DNA of 64,000 nt from JAJDAT01 sp964570665 (GTDB lineage Bacteria > Nitrospinota > Nitrospinia > Nitrospinales > JAJDAT01). The first letter of the stretch is position 1. Every line of letters begins with the position of its first letter. Below the pieces are notes generated by a model. The model saw nothing but the letters and a program-made list of their open reading frames with translations, did no database searches and had not been told where the DNA came from. The position numbers were made by a program, and so were the translations under genes. Where the stretch lies: assembly GCA_964570665.1 (NCBI GenBank), contig CAZMZH010000003.1, positions 247,267 to 311,266 on the forward strand, written 5' to 3'. Shown piece after piece: positions 16,496 to 24,944 of the stretch.

Positions 16496-18337
16496 TTATT
16501 GGTTTTGTTTTTGAATGAAATCTAACGTTGCGAGAGCGGTTTGGTTTTGAGGATTGTTTTTTACTATTTCCTCAAATATTTGAGCGCTCTGTTTCCATTG
16601 GCCTAGCTTGAAGTAACTTCCTCCAAGCGCCTCTAAAACTATATTCTCTCCAGGTTTTAACGTTAGCGATTTTTTAAATTGCGCAACCGCTTCTTTATAC
16701 CGCTTTGTAGAATATAAAAAATTTCCTAAGAAGTAATAATTTTGGTAGTTATTTGAGTCAATGGCTACAGCCTGGCGTAATAAATTCTCAGCTTGAGTCA
16801 GTTGACCGCTCATATAAAAACTGTTGCCCAATTGGATAGATATTCCCGAATCTTTAAAGTCTTTTAATTCTAAAGCTTTTAAAAAATAAGGAATGGCTTT
16901 ACGGGGTTGTTTTTGTTCTAAAAATATTTCTCCTAAAAGCACAAAAATTTCGTGGTTATTGGAATGAAGTTTTGAATACTCCAAAAGGAAGCCAATGGCC
17001 TTGTTATATTCTTTTCTGTTTTTGTAAACGATCCCTTTTAAATAGTTTAAATAACCTGTTTTTATAAGTGTTGGTTGAATTCTGCGATTTGAATTTTCAA
17101 AAGTATTAGCCGCTTCAGGTTGAGAAAAGTTGAAAGATAAATTATTTTCCTTAGTGATAGGAAGGAAATCTGCTTCAAGGAGTTTGTTGTAAGCTAAATT
17201 AGCTACAATTTGGTGTCCGGAAGGTGTCCAGTGAATCTTTTCGGGAAAATTGATTGGGAACAGATAGGATCTTTGGAGTTTTTTTAGAGATTCTATTAAA
17301 TCAAACCAGACAATGGTTTTTTTTTCGCGAATTAAATGGGGTTTTAAATTTTGAGGTAATACTGATACCTCAAAAATTTCTTTTGGCGAAGGGACAATTA
17401 GCATTAGAAGTTTGGCTTCTAATTCCTCTACGAGGTCGGAAAATTTTTCAAAAGCGACGCTATAAAATACAGGTTCAAGCCGCTTTTTAGAGACATTTTT
17501 TATTATTCCATAGGGGGTATCGATATCAAATGAGGAAAGCTGACCGATAGCTGGCCGATCAAGAAAATACTTCAAATTCTTTGGAATATTGTTGTTTGGA
17601 CTGGTTGGACGGACTAGTCTTTTTCGAATATTCCGCTCCATAAAACGGAGTAAATGTGATTTTGGAAAAAGAGAATCGTAACCTGGAATATTTTGGATAA
17701 AGTTCAATGTATGAGCCATCAAAGGGCGAACCCTAATATCAAAATTGATTCCTTTAATTTTGATTAATCCTTTTTGCTTTGATATAGCTTCCAATGAGAG
17801 CTGATCGGCTAAGATCTCCGATAAGTCAAAAGTTCCTAACTCTCCAGTATGGTGATAGGCGACAATTAAATCTGGAGAATATTTTTTTCCTTCGTTTTTT
17901 AAGAAAGTAAAAAATTCCGCTAATTCCCAAAGGTTTTTCCCAGCGTTAACGACTTCAAAACGCTTTCCCTTTATTCGTTCAGTTAAGATTTTTTCCAGAT
18001 AATATGCAAACGTTTCGTTGTTGTTAACTCCAGACGCCGCAAAAATTGAACCTCCAATACATAAAACCCGGAAAACATCGTCAGGTTTTTCGTAATCGAT
18101 ATTTCGAAAGGTTCTTAAGTGGCGGGAATCCGTTTTAAGGGTAAATGGAAAATCATCGAAAAAGACTTTTTCATGATAGTTCGCTCGGAAAGCGGTTGCG
18201 TTTCCGAATTGAGATGTAGTTGCGTTTGAAAAAATAGACTCAGGACTGAATTTTTGTAGGTAGAGTTCGCTAGTAACGACTACAAAAAAAATAGCGAAAG
18301 AGAAGTAGGCGGCCTTTTTTAGAAGTTTGTAAATCAT
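16496..18337 (-). CDS. SGNH-hydrolase-like protein with C-terminal TPR array
   Basis: This 613-residue protein has an N-terminal membrane anchor (about 10-25), an SGNH-like domain (about 85-410) and at least four TPR units (about 425-605). SGNH elements are VLCIGGSIFAASG (block I with the serine), VVNAGKNLWEL, PDLIVAYHHTGEL and IHWTPSGHQIV, where the last histidine and the GH fit block V. In this superfamily such proteins add or remove acetyl groups on polysaccharides; activity here is unproven. The ATG at 18337 follows AGGATG. It is the last gene of a minus-strand run with the disulfide reductase (34 bp upstream) and the TPR gene at 20298. Confidence 0.8.
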   Translation of the reverse strand: MIYKLLKKAAYFSFAIFFVVVTSELYLQKFSPESIFSNATTSQFGNATAFRANYHEKVFFDDFPFTLKTDSRHLRTFRNIDYEKPDDVFRVLCIGGSIFAASGVNNNETFAYYLEKILTERIKGKRFEVVNAGKNLWELAEFFTFLKNEGKKYSPDLIVAYHHTGELGTFDLSEILADQLSLEAISKQKGLIKIKGINFDIRVRPLMAHTLNFIQNIPGYDSLFPKSHLLRFMERNIRKRLVRPTSPNNNIPKNLKYFLDRPAIGQLSSFDIDTPYGIIKNVSKKRLEPVFYSVAFEKFSDLVEELEAKLLMLIVPSPKEIFEVSVLPQNLKPHLIREKKTIVWFDLIESLKKLQRSYLFPINFPEKIHWTPSGHQIVANLAYNKLLEADFLPITKENNLSFNFSQPEAANTFENSNRRIQPTLIKTGYLNYLKGIVYKNRKEYNKAIGFLLEYSKLHSNNHEIFVLLGEIFLEQKQPRKAIPYFLKALELKDFKDSGISIQLGNSFYMSGQLTQAENLLRQAVAIDSNNYQNYYFLGNFLYSTKRYKEAVAQFKKSLTLKPGENIVLEALGGSYFKLGQWKQSAQIFEEIVKNNPQNQTALATLDFIQKQNQ

Positions 18338-18371
18338 GACATCCTAAGCCGAAAACTTCAGGCAATAAAAG

Positions 18372-19745
18372 TTAGTCTAATTGATCGGCAAGCTCTTCTG
18401 CGGGATAGGTTAATATCTCGGACAGGGTTGGATGGTAATGTGGAATCTTTGCTAAGTCTTTAACCGTTCCTTTGAAATACATGATGGCGATGAGTTCGTG
18501 GATCATTTCTGCCGCTCCAGGGCCGACAATATGGGAACCGATGATTTGCCCAGTTTTAGGGTCGCACATCAATTTAACATGTCCGCGTGTTTCCCCAAGG
18601 CACATAGATTTTCCATGATCGTCGAAGGGGTAAGAAGCTGCCAGATAGGAAATGTTTTTGGCCTTACATTCTTTTTCGGTCAATCCCACACTGGCAACGG
18701 CAGGATCTGTAAAAGCGATATTGGTTTTTAAATAGTCTTCAAATTGGATGGCTGGTTGATCCGTTAATATTGCATTGCGAGCGGCTATCTCTCCTTGCCA
18801 AATCGCGGTATGGACCACTTCATGGACGCCATTAACATCCCCCACCGCAAATATATGGCGTTGGTTCGTTCGCATTTCTAAGTCGACTTGAACCCTTCCT
18901 TTATTCAATTCAACTCCAGCCGCTTCTAAATTAAGTCCGTCTGTATTGGCGCGTCTGCCTAAGGCTTGCAAAACGGTTTGTGCGGAAACGGTTTTTTCCA
19001 GACCCTCATGGGTGAAATGAGCCGTCGTGAGCTTTCCGTCGCGAGTGAACTTGTTGAGGCTTGTGCTTGTGTAAACATTCATGCCTTCTTCGCGAAGTTG
19101 AGCTTCGACAGGGCGAGCCAAATCTTCATCGCCAGAAGAAAATATGTGACCACTCCTCTGAATCAGGGAAACTTTGACGCCAATTCGACAAAAAAACTGA
19201 GCCAATTCTGTAGCTACCGGACCGGCGCCTAAAACGATCATAGATTCTGGCATTTCGCGCATTTCTAAAGCATGATCGCTCGTGATATACCCAGCTTCTT
19301 TTAGACCGGGGATTGGAAAATCCGAGATAATGGAACCCGTTGCGATAATAAAATTTTGGGCTGAAAGTTTTTTAGAGCCTACTTGAATTTCTTGCGGAGA
19401 GATGAAATAGCCTTTTTCTTGAATTAAATCAAACCGTGGATTATTTAGCTGGCTGATGCGGTAATCCGCAAATTCTCCAATTAAGCGATTTTTGCGATTA
19501 ATGATGGCGCTCAAATTTGCTTTAGTAGCTGCAGGGGCTAGCCCAAATTCTTGTGTCCGAGCGGTTAAGGCCATAACCTCGGAAGATCTCAAAATAGCTT
19601 TAGAGGGCATACAACCGCGTAGGATGCAAAGTCCGCCTAAAGGGCCTGGGTCCAGAATTGCAACTTTTGCGCCTGCATTTTGCGCGGTATCGGCGGCTGA
19701 ATAACCGGCAGAACCGCCGCCGATAATGATGATGTCGTAATCCAT
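18372..19745 (-). CDS. Class I pyridine nucleotide-disulfide oxidoreductase (dihydrolipoamide dehydrogenase-like)
   Basis: The 457 residues show the family layout: FAD-binding GGGSAGYSAA (about 8-17), the redox-active disulfide in CILRGCMPSKA (C-x4-C, about 41-46), NAD(P)-binding GAGPVATEL (about 178), the second FAD motif FAVGDVNG (about 306) and the dimerisation-domain HYHPTLSE (histidine about 438). The disulfide context CILRGC differs from the CLNVGC of true lipoamide dehydrogenases, so the substrate is unknown. No 2-oxoacid dehydrogenase subunits are nearby. The start ATG at 19745 lacks a Shine-Dalgarno sequence; it lies 16 bp after the TPR gene, so coupled translation is likely. A second, MerA-like member is at 56557. 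Confidence 0.88.
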   Translation of the reverse strand: MDYDIIIIGGGSAGYSAADTAQNAGAKVAILDPGPLGGLCILRGCMPSKAILRSSEVMALTARTQEFGLAPAATKANLSAIINRKNRLIGEFADYRISQLNNPRFDLIQEKGYFISPQEIQVGSKKLSAQNFIIATGSIISDFPIPGLKEAGYITSDHALEMREMPESMIVLGAGPVATELAQFFCRIGVKVSLIQRSGHIFSSGDEDLARPVEAQLREEGMNVYTSTSLNKFTRDGKLTTAHFTHEGLEKTVSAQTVLQALGRRANTDGLNLEAAGVELNKGRVQVDLEMRTNQRHIFAVGDVNGVHEVVHTAIWQGEIAARNAILTDQPAIQFEDYLKTNIAFTDPAVASVGLTEKECKAKNISYLAASYPFDDHGKSMCLGETRGHVKLMCDPKTGQIIGSHIVGPGAAEMIHELIAIMYFKGTVKDLAKIPHYHPTLSEILTYPAEELADQLD

Positions 19746-19761
19746 GGGGAGAAAAGAAAGG

Positions 19762-20298
19762 TTAAGAGCCGTTCCCGTTAAAATCAGCGGGGTTCAAGCC
19801 AAATTCGGCGTAACATTCTTTTAATAAATCTGCGGCATTTGAAGCCATTTGCGCGTCGCCTTGCTCTTCAAATAATTTTTTCGCTTTGATGAGGTTGGTA
19901 ATGGTGGGTTTTCCTTGTTTGATGGAGTAATGCACCATGGCTAAATTGCTATAGGCTTTCGCAAAATTCGGATTGATTCGTACCGCTTCTTGGTAATGTT
20001 TTACGGCTTGTTCAACTTGGCCGCTTAAATTGCTGACGACCGCAAGGCAGTAATGAACCATAGGATCTTCCGCTTGAATCTCTATCGCTTTTTTGAAGCA
20101 TTCCGCGGCTTTTAAATTTTGCGGAAGTTTACCGTAGCGAAGCCCCATGTTATACCAGGCCTTGAAGTGAGTTGGGTCTAACTCAACCGCTTTTGAGTAT
20201 GCTTTGATAGACTCTGCATTTTTTTGAACGCGGCCAAGCGCAGCGCCTTCGTTAAACCATTCTTCAGCTGTTTTTTCCGATTCTGATTCTTGAGACAT
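19762..20298 (-). CDS. Cytoplasmic TPR protein
   Basis: A 178-residue protein made of about four TPR units (residues about 10-150), for example HFKAWYNMGLRYGKLPQNLKAAECFKKAIE, with an acidic N-terminus and no signal peptide or membrane helix. It ends in a short polar tail (GLNPADFNGNGS). It is the first gene of the minus-strand run TPR, disulfide reductase, SGNH-TPR. Partner proteins are unknown; the gene order suggests the downstream reductase. Confidence 0.85.
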   Translation of the reverse strand: MSQESESEKTAEEWFNEGAALGRVQKNAESIKAYSKAVELDPTHFKAWYNMGLRYGKLPQNLKAAECFKKAIEIQAEDPMVHYCLAVVSNLSGQVEQAVKHYQEAVRINPNFAKAYSNLAMVHYSIKQGKPTITNLIKAKKLFEEQGDAQMASNAADLLKECYAEFGLNPADFNGNGS

Positions 20299-20480
20299 GT
20301 CCTCGTCCTAAAAAGTTTTCGTAATTGTAAGGGTAAATTGAAATTTTAGTATCGAATATGCTACCTTATTACCGCCTTAAAATGCAATAAAGACATAGAT
20401 TTCATTTAATTTTATCAAATGTAGGCTGTTTTTCTTTATGAAGCCAGCTTGCCATGCGCTTTTCTGGAGGTTTTGCCGGA

Positions 20481-20777
20481 ATGTCAATTTCGCCCGGTTC
20501 GGATGAAGAACGATTATTGTTAGGAAAATGGATCAAAATGGGAAATAATTTAATTGTGGCAACATTTCCCTTTGGAGAATCTCTCCTGGACCCAAAAGTA
20601 AAAAGAGACGATGAAACAGCTAAAAGAGCTGAAGAATACGTCCAGTTTGACCATGAGGTTGCAGAGAAGCTTTCTCATTTAAAGGGTAAGTTTCGTTATT
20701 CTTTAGAAACTTATTTTCGCGATACTTGGGGGGCTATGTTACCCACCGATGAAGAATTGGAAAAAATAGATGGCTGA
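20481..20777 (+). CDS. Small protein of unknown function, coupled to a Rieske-like gene
   Basis: I do not recognise this 98-residue protein. The start is placed at ATG 20481 because GGAGG stands 10 nt upstream (20466-20470); an ATG at 20454 would add nine residues but has no ribosome binding site. The sequence is soluble and charged, with LLLGKWIKMGNNLIVATFPFGESLLDPK followed by a helical, acidic half. Its last 8 bp overlap the start of the Rieske-like gene, so the two are translated together and probably form a pair. Confidence 0.65.
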   Translation: MSISPGSDEERLLLGKWIKMGNNLIVATFPFGESLLDPKVKRDDETAKRAEEYVQFDHEVAEKLSHLKGKFRYSLETYFRDTWGAMLPTDEELEKIDG

Positions 20778-21093
20778 AGTTAAAATCGCCGATCTAAGCG
20801 ATGCCCCCGCAGAAGGAACTGGAAAAGCCATTGAGTTTGAACATCCGCTCACAGGCTACGAGTATGGTATTGCCTTATTCCAGGTAAAAGGTAAGTTTTA
20901 TTCAATGACCAATGAATGTAAACGGTGTTCCGGACAATTAGGTATTGGGGAATTGAATGGATATTATGTGATTTGCCCAAGGGACGATACCCCCTGGAAT
21001 GTGAAAAACGGTTTATGCAAGTTTAATAAATCCCTTTCCATGTCTACTTACAAGGTTCAAATAAAAGATGGCGGATTAGTGATCGTTATTTAA
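20770..21093 (+). CDS. Rieske-fold protein lacking both histidine ligands
   Basis: The 107-residue protein aligns by eye along the full cluster-binding part of small Rieske ferredoxins. C50 and C69 stand at the cysteine positions, G56-Q-L-G is the conserved GPLG turn, GELNGYYVICP matches GELEGGVVTCP, and PWNVKNGLC matches the following strand. However the histidine of CxH is R52 and the histidine of CPxH is D72. Two extra cysteines (C53 and C83) are present. A normal [2Fe-2S] Rieske cluster cannot form; another ligand set or loss of the cluster are both possible. It overlaps the preceding small gene by 8 bp. The molybdoenzyme gene converges from the other side. Confidence 0.75.
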   Translation: MAEVKIADLSDAPAEGTGKAIEFEHPLTGYEYGIALFQVKGKFYSMTNECKRCSGQLGIGELNGYYVICPRDDTPWNVKNGLCKFNKSLSMSTYKVQIKDGGLVIVI

Positions 21094-21134
21094 AAGGATT
21101 ACAAATAAATAGCGATTATCGGCAAAGCTCTTTC

Positions 21135-21872
21135 TTAATAGCGAATCTCTCCTCCGTATATTTTTCGAGTTTCCCCACCCATATCCAATGGGTGATCGTA
21201 TCCAGGTAAAATAGTCCCGTCTGCCGAGTAAGGACCTATTTTACTCCATGTTCCATAGGGCGGTTCCTTAACGTACTCAATTTCTAAAATGGCCTTAGGG
21301 TTTTTGTAGCCGTACTTAAAGGGCATTATCACTCGAAGCGGAAATCCATGTCCATCGGATAAAGGTTTGTCGTTCATTGCGTACACCAGGAGAGATCGCG
21401 GTTGTAAAAGATCCTCTCGGAGAGCGGCTTCTATGTAATCGTCCGCACAATGAAAAACGATTCCTTTTGCTTCGGGTAAAGGCTCTGCCAAATGGTCTAG
21501 CTCTGAAAAATGAAATCCCGCCCATTCCGCTTTAGCGGACCAACATTCCACGCATTTGAGTCGCGATGTTTGCGATTTTTTAGGAAAAGTTTTGAGTTGG
21601 ATTAAAGTAAACGTTTGAGGATTTTTGCACAATCCGTGAACTCGTAAAGTCCATTTTTCTCCATCCACTCTTAAAAATGGTTTCCAATAGTTAACGTAAA
21701 ACTTTTGGAATGGGTTTGTCCGCGTTTTCCCAATATAAGGCGTTCCTGTATAAAAGTCTTTGTCAGCCCCTTTAGCTGGGGAGCGGAACCCAAAAATTCC
21801 CAAAAAAACCGTAAAGATTTCTATAAACCAGACTAAAAAAGTTCTGCGTGAAAATTTTATTATCGCGCGCAT
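21135..21872 (-). CDS. Tat-exported molybdopterin-dependent oxidoreductase (sulfite oxidase fold)
   Basis: The 245-residue protein starts with a twin-arginine signal (SRRTFLVWF, residues 8-16) and a hydrophobic stretch, so it is folded with cofactor before export. The mature part is the sulfite-oxidase molybdopterin domain: RLKCVECW (C107 or C110, one of which would bind molybdenum), then LVYAMNDKPLSDGHGFPLRVIMPFKYGYKNPKAI, the typical substrate/cofactor segment, and EPPYGTWS near the end. Members include MsrP (methionine sulfoxide repair) and sulfite dehydrogenases; which applies is unknown, and no MsrQ gene is adjacent. Its first 13 bp overlap the end of the SUMF1 gene at 21860, so the two are coupled. 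Confidence 0.87.
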   Translation of the reverse strand: MRAIIKFSRRTFLVWFIEIFTVFLGIFGFRSPAKGADKDFYTGTPYIGKTRTNPFQKFYVNYWKPFLRVDGEKWTLRVHGLCKNPQTFTLIQLKTFPKKSQTSRLKCVECWSAKAEWAGFHFSELDHLAEPLPEAKGIVFHCADDYIEAALREDLLQPRSLLVYAMNDKPLSDGHGFPLRVIMPFKYGYKNPKAILEIEYVKEPPYGTWSKIGPYSADGTILPGYDHPLDMGGETRKIYGGEIRY

Positions 21873-22459
21873 CGAAACCCCAAAAAAATAAATCGTCGCT
21901 CTGGAGAGGCCAAAGCAATATCAAATGTCTTGCTATATTCGTACTCCAAATGAAAATTCCACAACCCACCGCGAATTATTTTTTTGTTATCGCGGTTTGT
22001 GGTCGTCCATTCCCAAACAGAACTCGCCATATCCCGAACGCCAAAGTAAGAAACATCTTTTTTATTAAGTCCAACTTTTCGTTTAATGATACCCGAATGA
22101 AAAGGATGCGCTTTCTTTTTTAATTTCTTGTTTCCCCAGGGATAAACGCGGTCGTCTAACCCACGCGCTGCCTTTTCCCATTCATTTGAACTTGGCAATC
22201 GTTTATTTTGCGCCATACAATAGTCGTTTGCTTCTTTCCAAGTAATCTGTGAAACGGGGTGAGCGTTGGCGTTTGGAGGGAAAGGGTGATTTGGAGCCCA
22301 GTTTGTGAATTCTTGGTTTGTAATCTCAAAACGATCAATAAAAAAGCTTTTTAATTCGATCGTCTCAAGGTTTTCGGTGTCTCCCATTTTAAAAGGACCT
22401 GCTGGAACCCTGATCATTTCAGATGCTTGAGCAGTTCGCAAATCACCGCATCCAATCAA
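21860..22459 (-). CDS. SUMF1/FGE-sulfatase-domain lipoprotein-like protein
   Basis: The domain (about 14-199) shows MIRVPAGPFKMGDTENLETIELKSFFIDRFEITNQEF, WKEANDYCMAQNKRLPSSNEWEKAARG, YPWGN, GVRDMASSVWEW and GFRCAR. It lacks the two catalytic cysteines of FGE (the segment after IRGG reads LWNFHLEYEYSKTF). The TTG start at 22459 gives M-I-G-C, and the in-frame codons upstream (22460-22496) encode a hydrophobic run ending L-I-G-C, a good lipobox. No ATG, GTG or TTG opens that run, although AGGAG stands just before it. Either a rare start codon is used or the signal peptide was lost. It overlaps the molybdoenzyme gene. Confidence 0.8.
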   Translation of the reverse strand: MIGCGDLRTAQASEMIRVPAGPFKMGDTENLETIELKSFFIDRFEITNQEFTNWAPNHPFPPNANAHPVSQITWKEANDYCMAQNKRLPSSNEWEKAARGLDDRVYPWGNKKLKKKAHPFHSGIIKRKVGLNKKDVSYFGVRDMASSVWEWTTTNRDNKKIIRGGLWNFHLEYEYSKTFDIALASPERRFIFLGFRCAR

Positions 22460-22845
22460 AACCGCGAATGTAAGGAGTATAGGTTTTAAATTTCGAAAAA
22501 CGTTCTTCTTACGCTCCTATGTGCTCATTAGTTTATATGAGGAAGTCGATTAAAGGTCCTAAAGCTTACATATGTAGAGATAATAAGACTTATTATAAGG
22601 GGTTGATGGCGTCTTTGAACAGAATCGCCAGAAAAATTTCCGGTAAAGCTAAAAGATTGTCCTTGATGGCTTCATAAGAAAATATATGGTGGTGTGATAA
22701 TAATTTCCTAGCCCTCTTGCGTTCCTGTCTTTGCTAGGATATTGTGTAAGGTTTGAAATCGTTAAATTGACATAAAAAGCGGTCAGAGAACACTTTCTTT
22801 GGAGCGCTTGCTTTGAATAGACCGAACAACTTATAGGAATCGTAA
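22460..22845. other. Divergent intergenic region, no gene seen
   Basis: Apart from the possible signal-peptide codons of the minus-strand SUMF1 gene (22460-22496), this 386-bp spacer holds no ORF of note. TTGACA at 22767-22772 has no matching -10 box at 16-18 nt. TAGGA at about 22831 is a likely ribosome binding site for the ATG at 22846. Confidence 0.4.
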
Positions 22846-24516
22846 ATGGCGGATTTTACCCGAGAAGAAATTGAAGAGAAGCTAGCCGAGTTGGCTGAGT
22901 TAGCGGAAGCAAAAGCGGCAGAAGAATCTGAAGACAGCGAAATTGAAATCTCTGTTACGGAAGTAAAAGACGAAGACGACGATATCGAAGACGAAGAGGG
23001 ATCTGAAGTAGACGCGACAGAAGAGTCTGATGACAGCGAAGAAACCGGAGAAGGCGAAGAAGTTAAAGAATTGGAAGAAGGGGAAAAGGCAGAATCCGAG
23101 GGAGAAGAAGAGCCTGGAGAAGCTTTGGAGCAAATTCCAGAAGAACCCGAAGAAGAGGTTTTTACCTTTGCGGGAACCGATCTCGGAGGTTTGGATCTTT
23201 CGGGTTTGGATATGTCCGGTCTCGATTTCACGGGCGCTAATTTAAAAGACGTCAATTTAAACGAAGCCATTCTGGAAGGCGCAAATTTTGAAAAATCCGA
23301 TTTTACAGGAGCTGAGTTGCAGGAAGCTGAATTGAGCGACGCCATTTTTTCTGAAAGCGTTCTTGTTAAAACAAGTTTTGAAGGTTCAAATTTATCGCAA
23401 GCGGACTTCACCGACGCTCAGTTGGACGAAACGAATTTTACTAACGCCAATTTGAGCGACGCCATTCTTGCCAAACACGATTTGAGAAAGACCACCCTAG
23501 ATGGCGCTGATTTCCGGCGTACGATTCTTGCCGAGTGCGATTTAAGCGGAATGGAATTCAATGAGATGACCTTTTCCAAAGCCAATTGCGCTCGGGCTAA
23601 TTTAGAAGGATCTAAATTTTTCGAATGCGATTTAAGCCGCGCAAATTTTAAAAATAGCAATTTCAAAAATGCGGATCTTTCCGATTCCAAGCTCAACCAG
23701 GGAAATTTTTATGCCGCCGATTTTACTGAAACGGTTTTGATTCGAACAAGCGCTAAAGGGGCTAATATGGCCGAAGCAAAATTAATCGAGACTAATTTAA
23801 CTCGCGCCAATTTAGCGCAAATCGATTTTACGGATGCTACGGTTCATCGATCTAACCTCAGTCGAACAAAGTTGAGCAGCGCTATTTTTCGTAGGACGGA
23901 CTTGGAAGGGTCTAATCTGAGCGAAGCCGATTTAAATATTGCCGATATGACAGCGGCTAATTTAAAATCCACCGATCTTTCGGGAGCAAATATGAGCCGG
24001 GTAAAGCTCCCAGAAGGTAAGCTCAACGGCGCTCAATTGAGCCGAACCGATTTGACTCGTGGAAAATTCATGAAAGCCGAAATGTCGGATGCCGATTTGA
24101 GTGGTTCAAATATCTCTGGCGCAGATTTTTCCGAAGCCATTATTGAAAAAACAGATTTCAGTCGTTCCAACTTGGTAGAGGCTAAATTTTTTAAAGCCAA
24201 AGCGGAAGGTTCTTTTTTATCGGGCGCGGATCTACAAAAAGTTGATTTCTCAGAAAGTGATTTTCAAAACGCAGAGTTTTCTGGCGCTAAACTTGGCGAA
24301 GCAAATTTGGAAAAAGGCGTGTTTACAGGCGCCGATATGCGGCGTGCCGATTTTCAAAAAGCCAATTTAAACGAGATCAATTTAGAAAAAGCCAATTTAT
24401 CCGGCGCAAAATTTGGCGAAGCTTCTCTAACCAAAGCGAATCTAACGGGAGCCAAATTAGACGATGCCGATTTAGACGGCGCCGACCTTGCTGGGGCTAA
24501 AGGCCACTCCGTTTAG
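22846..24516 (+). CDS. Very long pentapeptide-repeat protein with an acidic N-terminal region
   Basis: The 556-residue protein has two parts. Residues about 1-108 are extremely acidic (runs of E and D) and probably disordered or coiled. Residues about 109-553 are an almost unbroken series of near 89 pentapeptides of the A(D/N)(L/F)xX type, enough for about 22 coils of a beta-helix. There is no signal peptide or membrane helix. Short pentapeptide proteins such as Qnr and MfpA mimic DNA and bind gyrase; the acidic head strengthens a nucleic-acid-mimic idea, but this is inference and other scaffolding roles are equally possible. The gene is isolated and has its own ribosome binding site. Its codon pattern creates long antisense ORFs that are not genes. 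Confidence 0.88.
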   Translation: MADFTREEIEEKLAELAELAEAKAAEESEDSEIEISVTEVKDEDDDIEDEEGSEVDATEESDDSEETGEGEEVKELEEGEKAESEGEEEPGEALEQIPEEPEEEVFTFAGTDLGGLDLSGLDMSGLDFTGANLKDVNLNEAILEGANFEKSDFTGAELQEAELSDAIFSESVLVKTSFEGSNLSQADFTDAQLDETNFTNANLSDAILAKHDLRKTTLDGADFRRTILAECDLSGMEFNEMTFSKANCARANLEGSKFFECDLSRANFKNSNFKNADLSDSKLNQGNFYAADFTETVLIRTSAKGANMAEAKLIETNLTRANLAQIDFTDATVHRSNLSRTKLSSAIFRRTDLEGSNLSEADLNIADMTAANLKSTDLSGANMSRVKLPEGKLNGAQLSRTDLTRGKFMKAEMSDADLSGSNISGADFSEAIIEKTDFSRSNLVEAKFFKAKAEGSFLSGADLQKVDFSESDFQNAEFSGAKLGEANLEKGVFTGADMRRADFQKANLNEINLEKANLSGAKFGEASLTKANLTGAKLDDADLDGADLAGAKGHSV

Positions 24517-24944
24517 GCCACAGAATTGCGCAGAAAAAGCGGAGGCCTTTTCACTAATGGTTAATTGGTATGTAAACCTATCAAAAGGTTTATGGCTTTA
24601 AGGTCTCTTTTGCAAGTTGCTTAATCTCAGAACTGGTTTATTTGATTAACGTAAAATAAACTTAGTTTTTCTCCAACACCGTCCCCGCAGCGCGTCATTC
24701 AGACGAACCTCATAGAGGTGAGGAAGAATCTCATTTAGAACCTTGATCTCTTAAGAAAATTTAGATTAATAGTTTTAAACGCAATCTCCAGTTCCTTAGA
24801 AGCGGCTTTGGGATTTACCGCTTTTAAAACATTTCTGTTATATTTTACTCTCATTAGAAATTTCTTTGTAACGTTTTTCCTTTTTGAACGACTATTTTAC
24901 GACTCATTTTTTTAATCCACTGATCCTATTGTTGAGGCTCCCCA
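24517..24944. other. Intergenic region containing interspersed repeat copies
   Basis: This 428-bp spacer starts with a GCCACAGAATT-type motif (24516-24537), related to the arms of the elements at 26573 and 27548, and contains the repeat at 24681-24759. No gene is seen. A promoter for the gene at 24945 must lie near its end, but no clear boxes were found. Confidence 0.45.
24681..24759. repeat. Interspersed intergenic repeat, copy A
   Basis: About 79 bp beginning GTCCCCGCAGCGCGTCATTC match copy B at 26729-26805 at most positions, including a shared GAGGAAGAATCTCATTTAGA block. Only non-coding DNA is involved. A looser relative lies inside the element at 27548-27717. Confidence 0.7.

Noticed and set aside
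3485..22782. Shared 12-nt word CATAAAAAGCGG at 3485-3496 and 22771-22782 as a regulatory element
   Set aside because: AAAAAGCGG-like words are frequent in this AT-rich DNA, including inside genes, so two matches are weak evidence. The second copy lacks the hairpin partner.
22767..22796. TTGACA as promoter of the long pentapeptide gene
   Set aside because: No TATAAT-like box lies at 16-18 nt downstream.
22734..24026. Long antisense ORFs opposite the pentapeptide gene
   Set aside because: They arise from the repetitive codon pattern of the real gene; residues are low-complexity serine and lysine with no family character or ribosome binding site.
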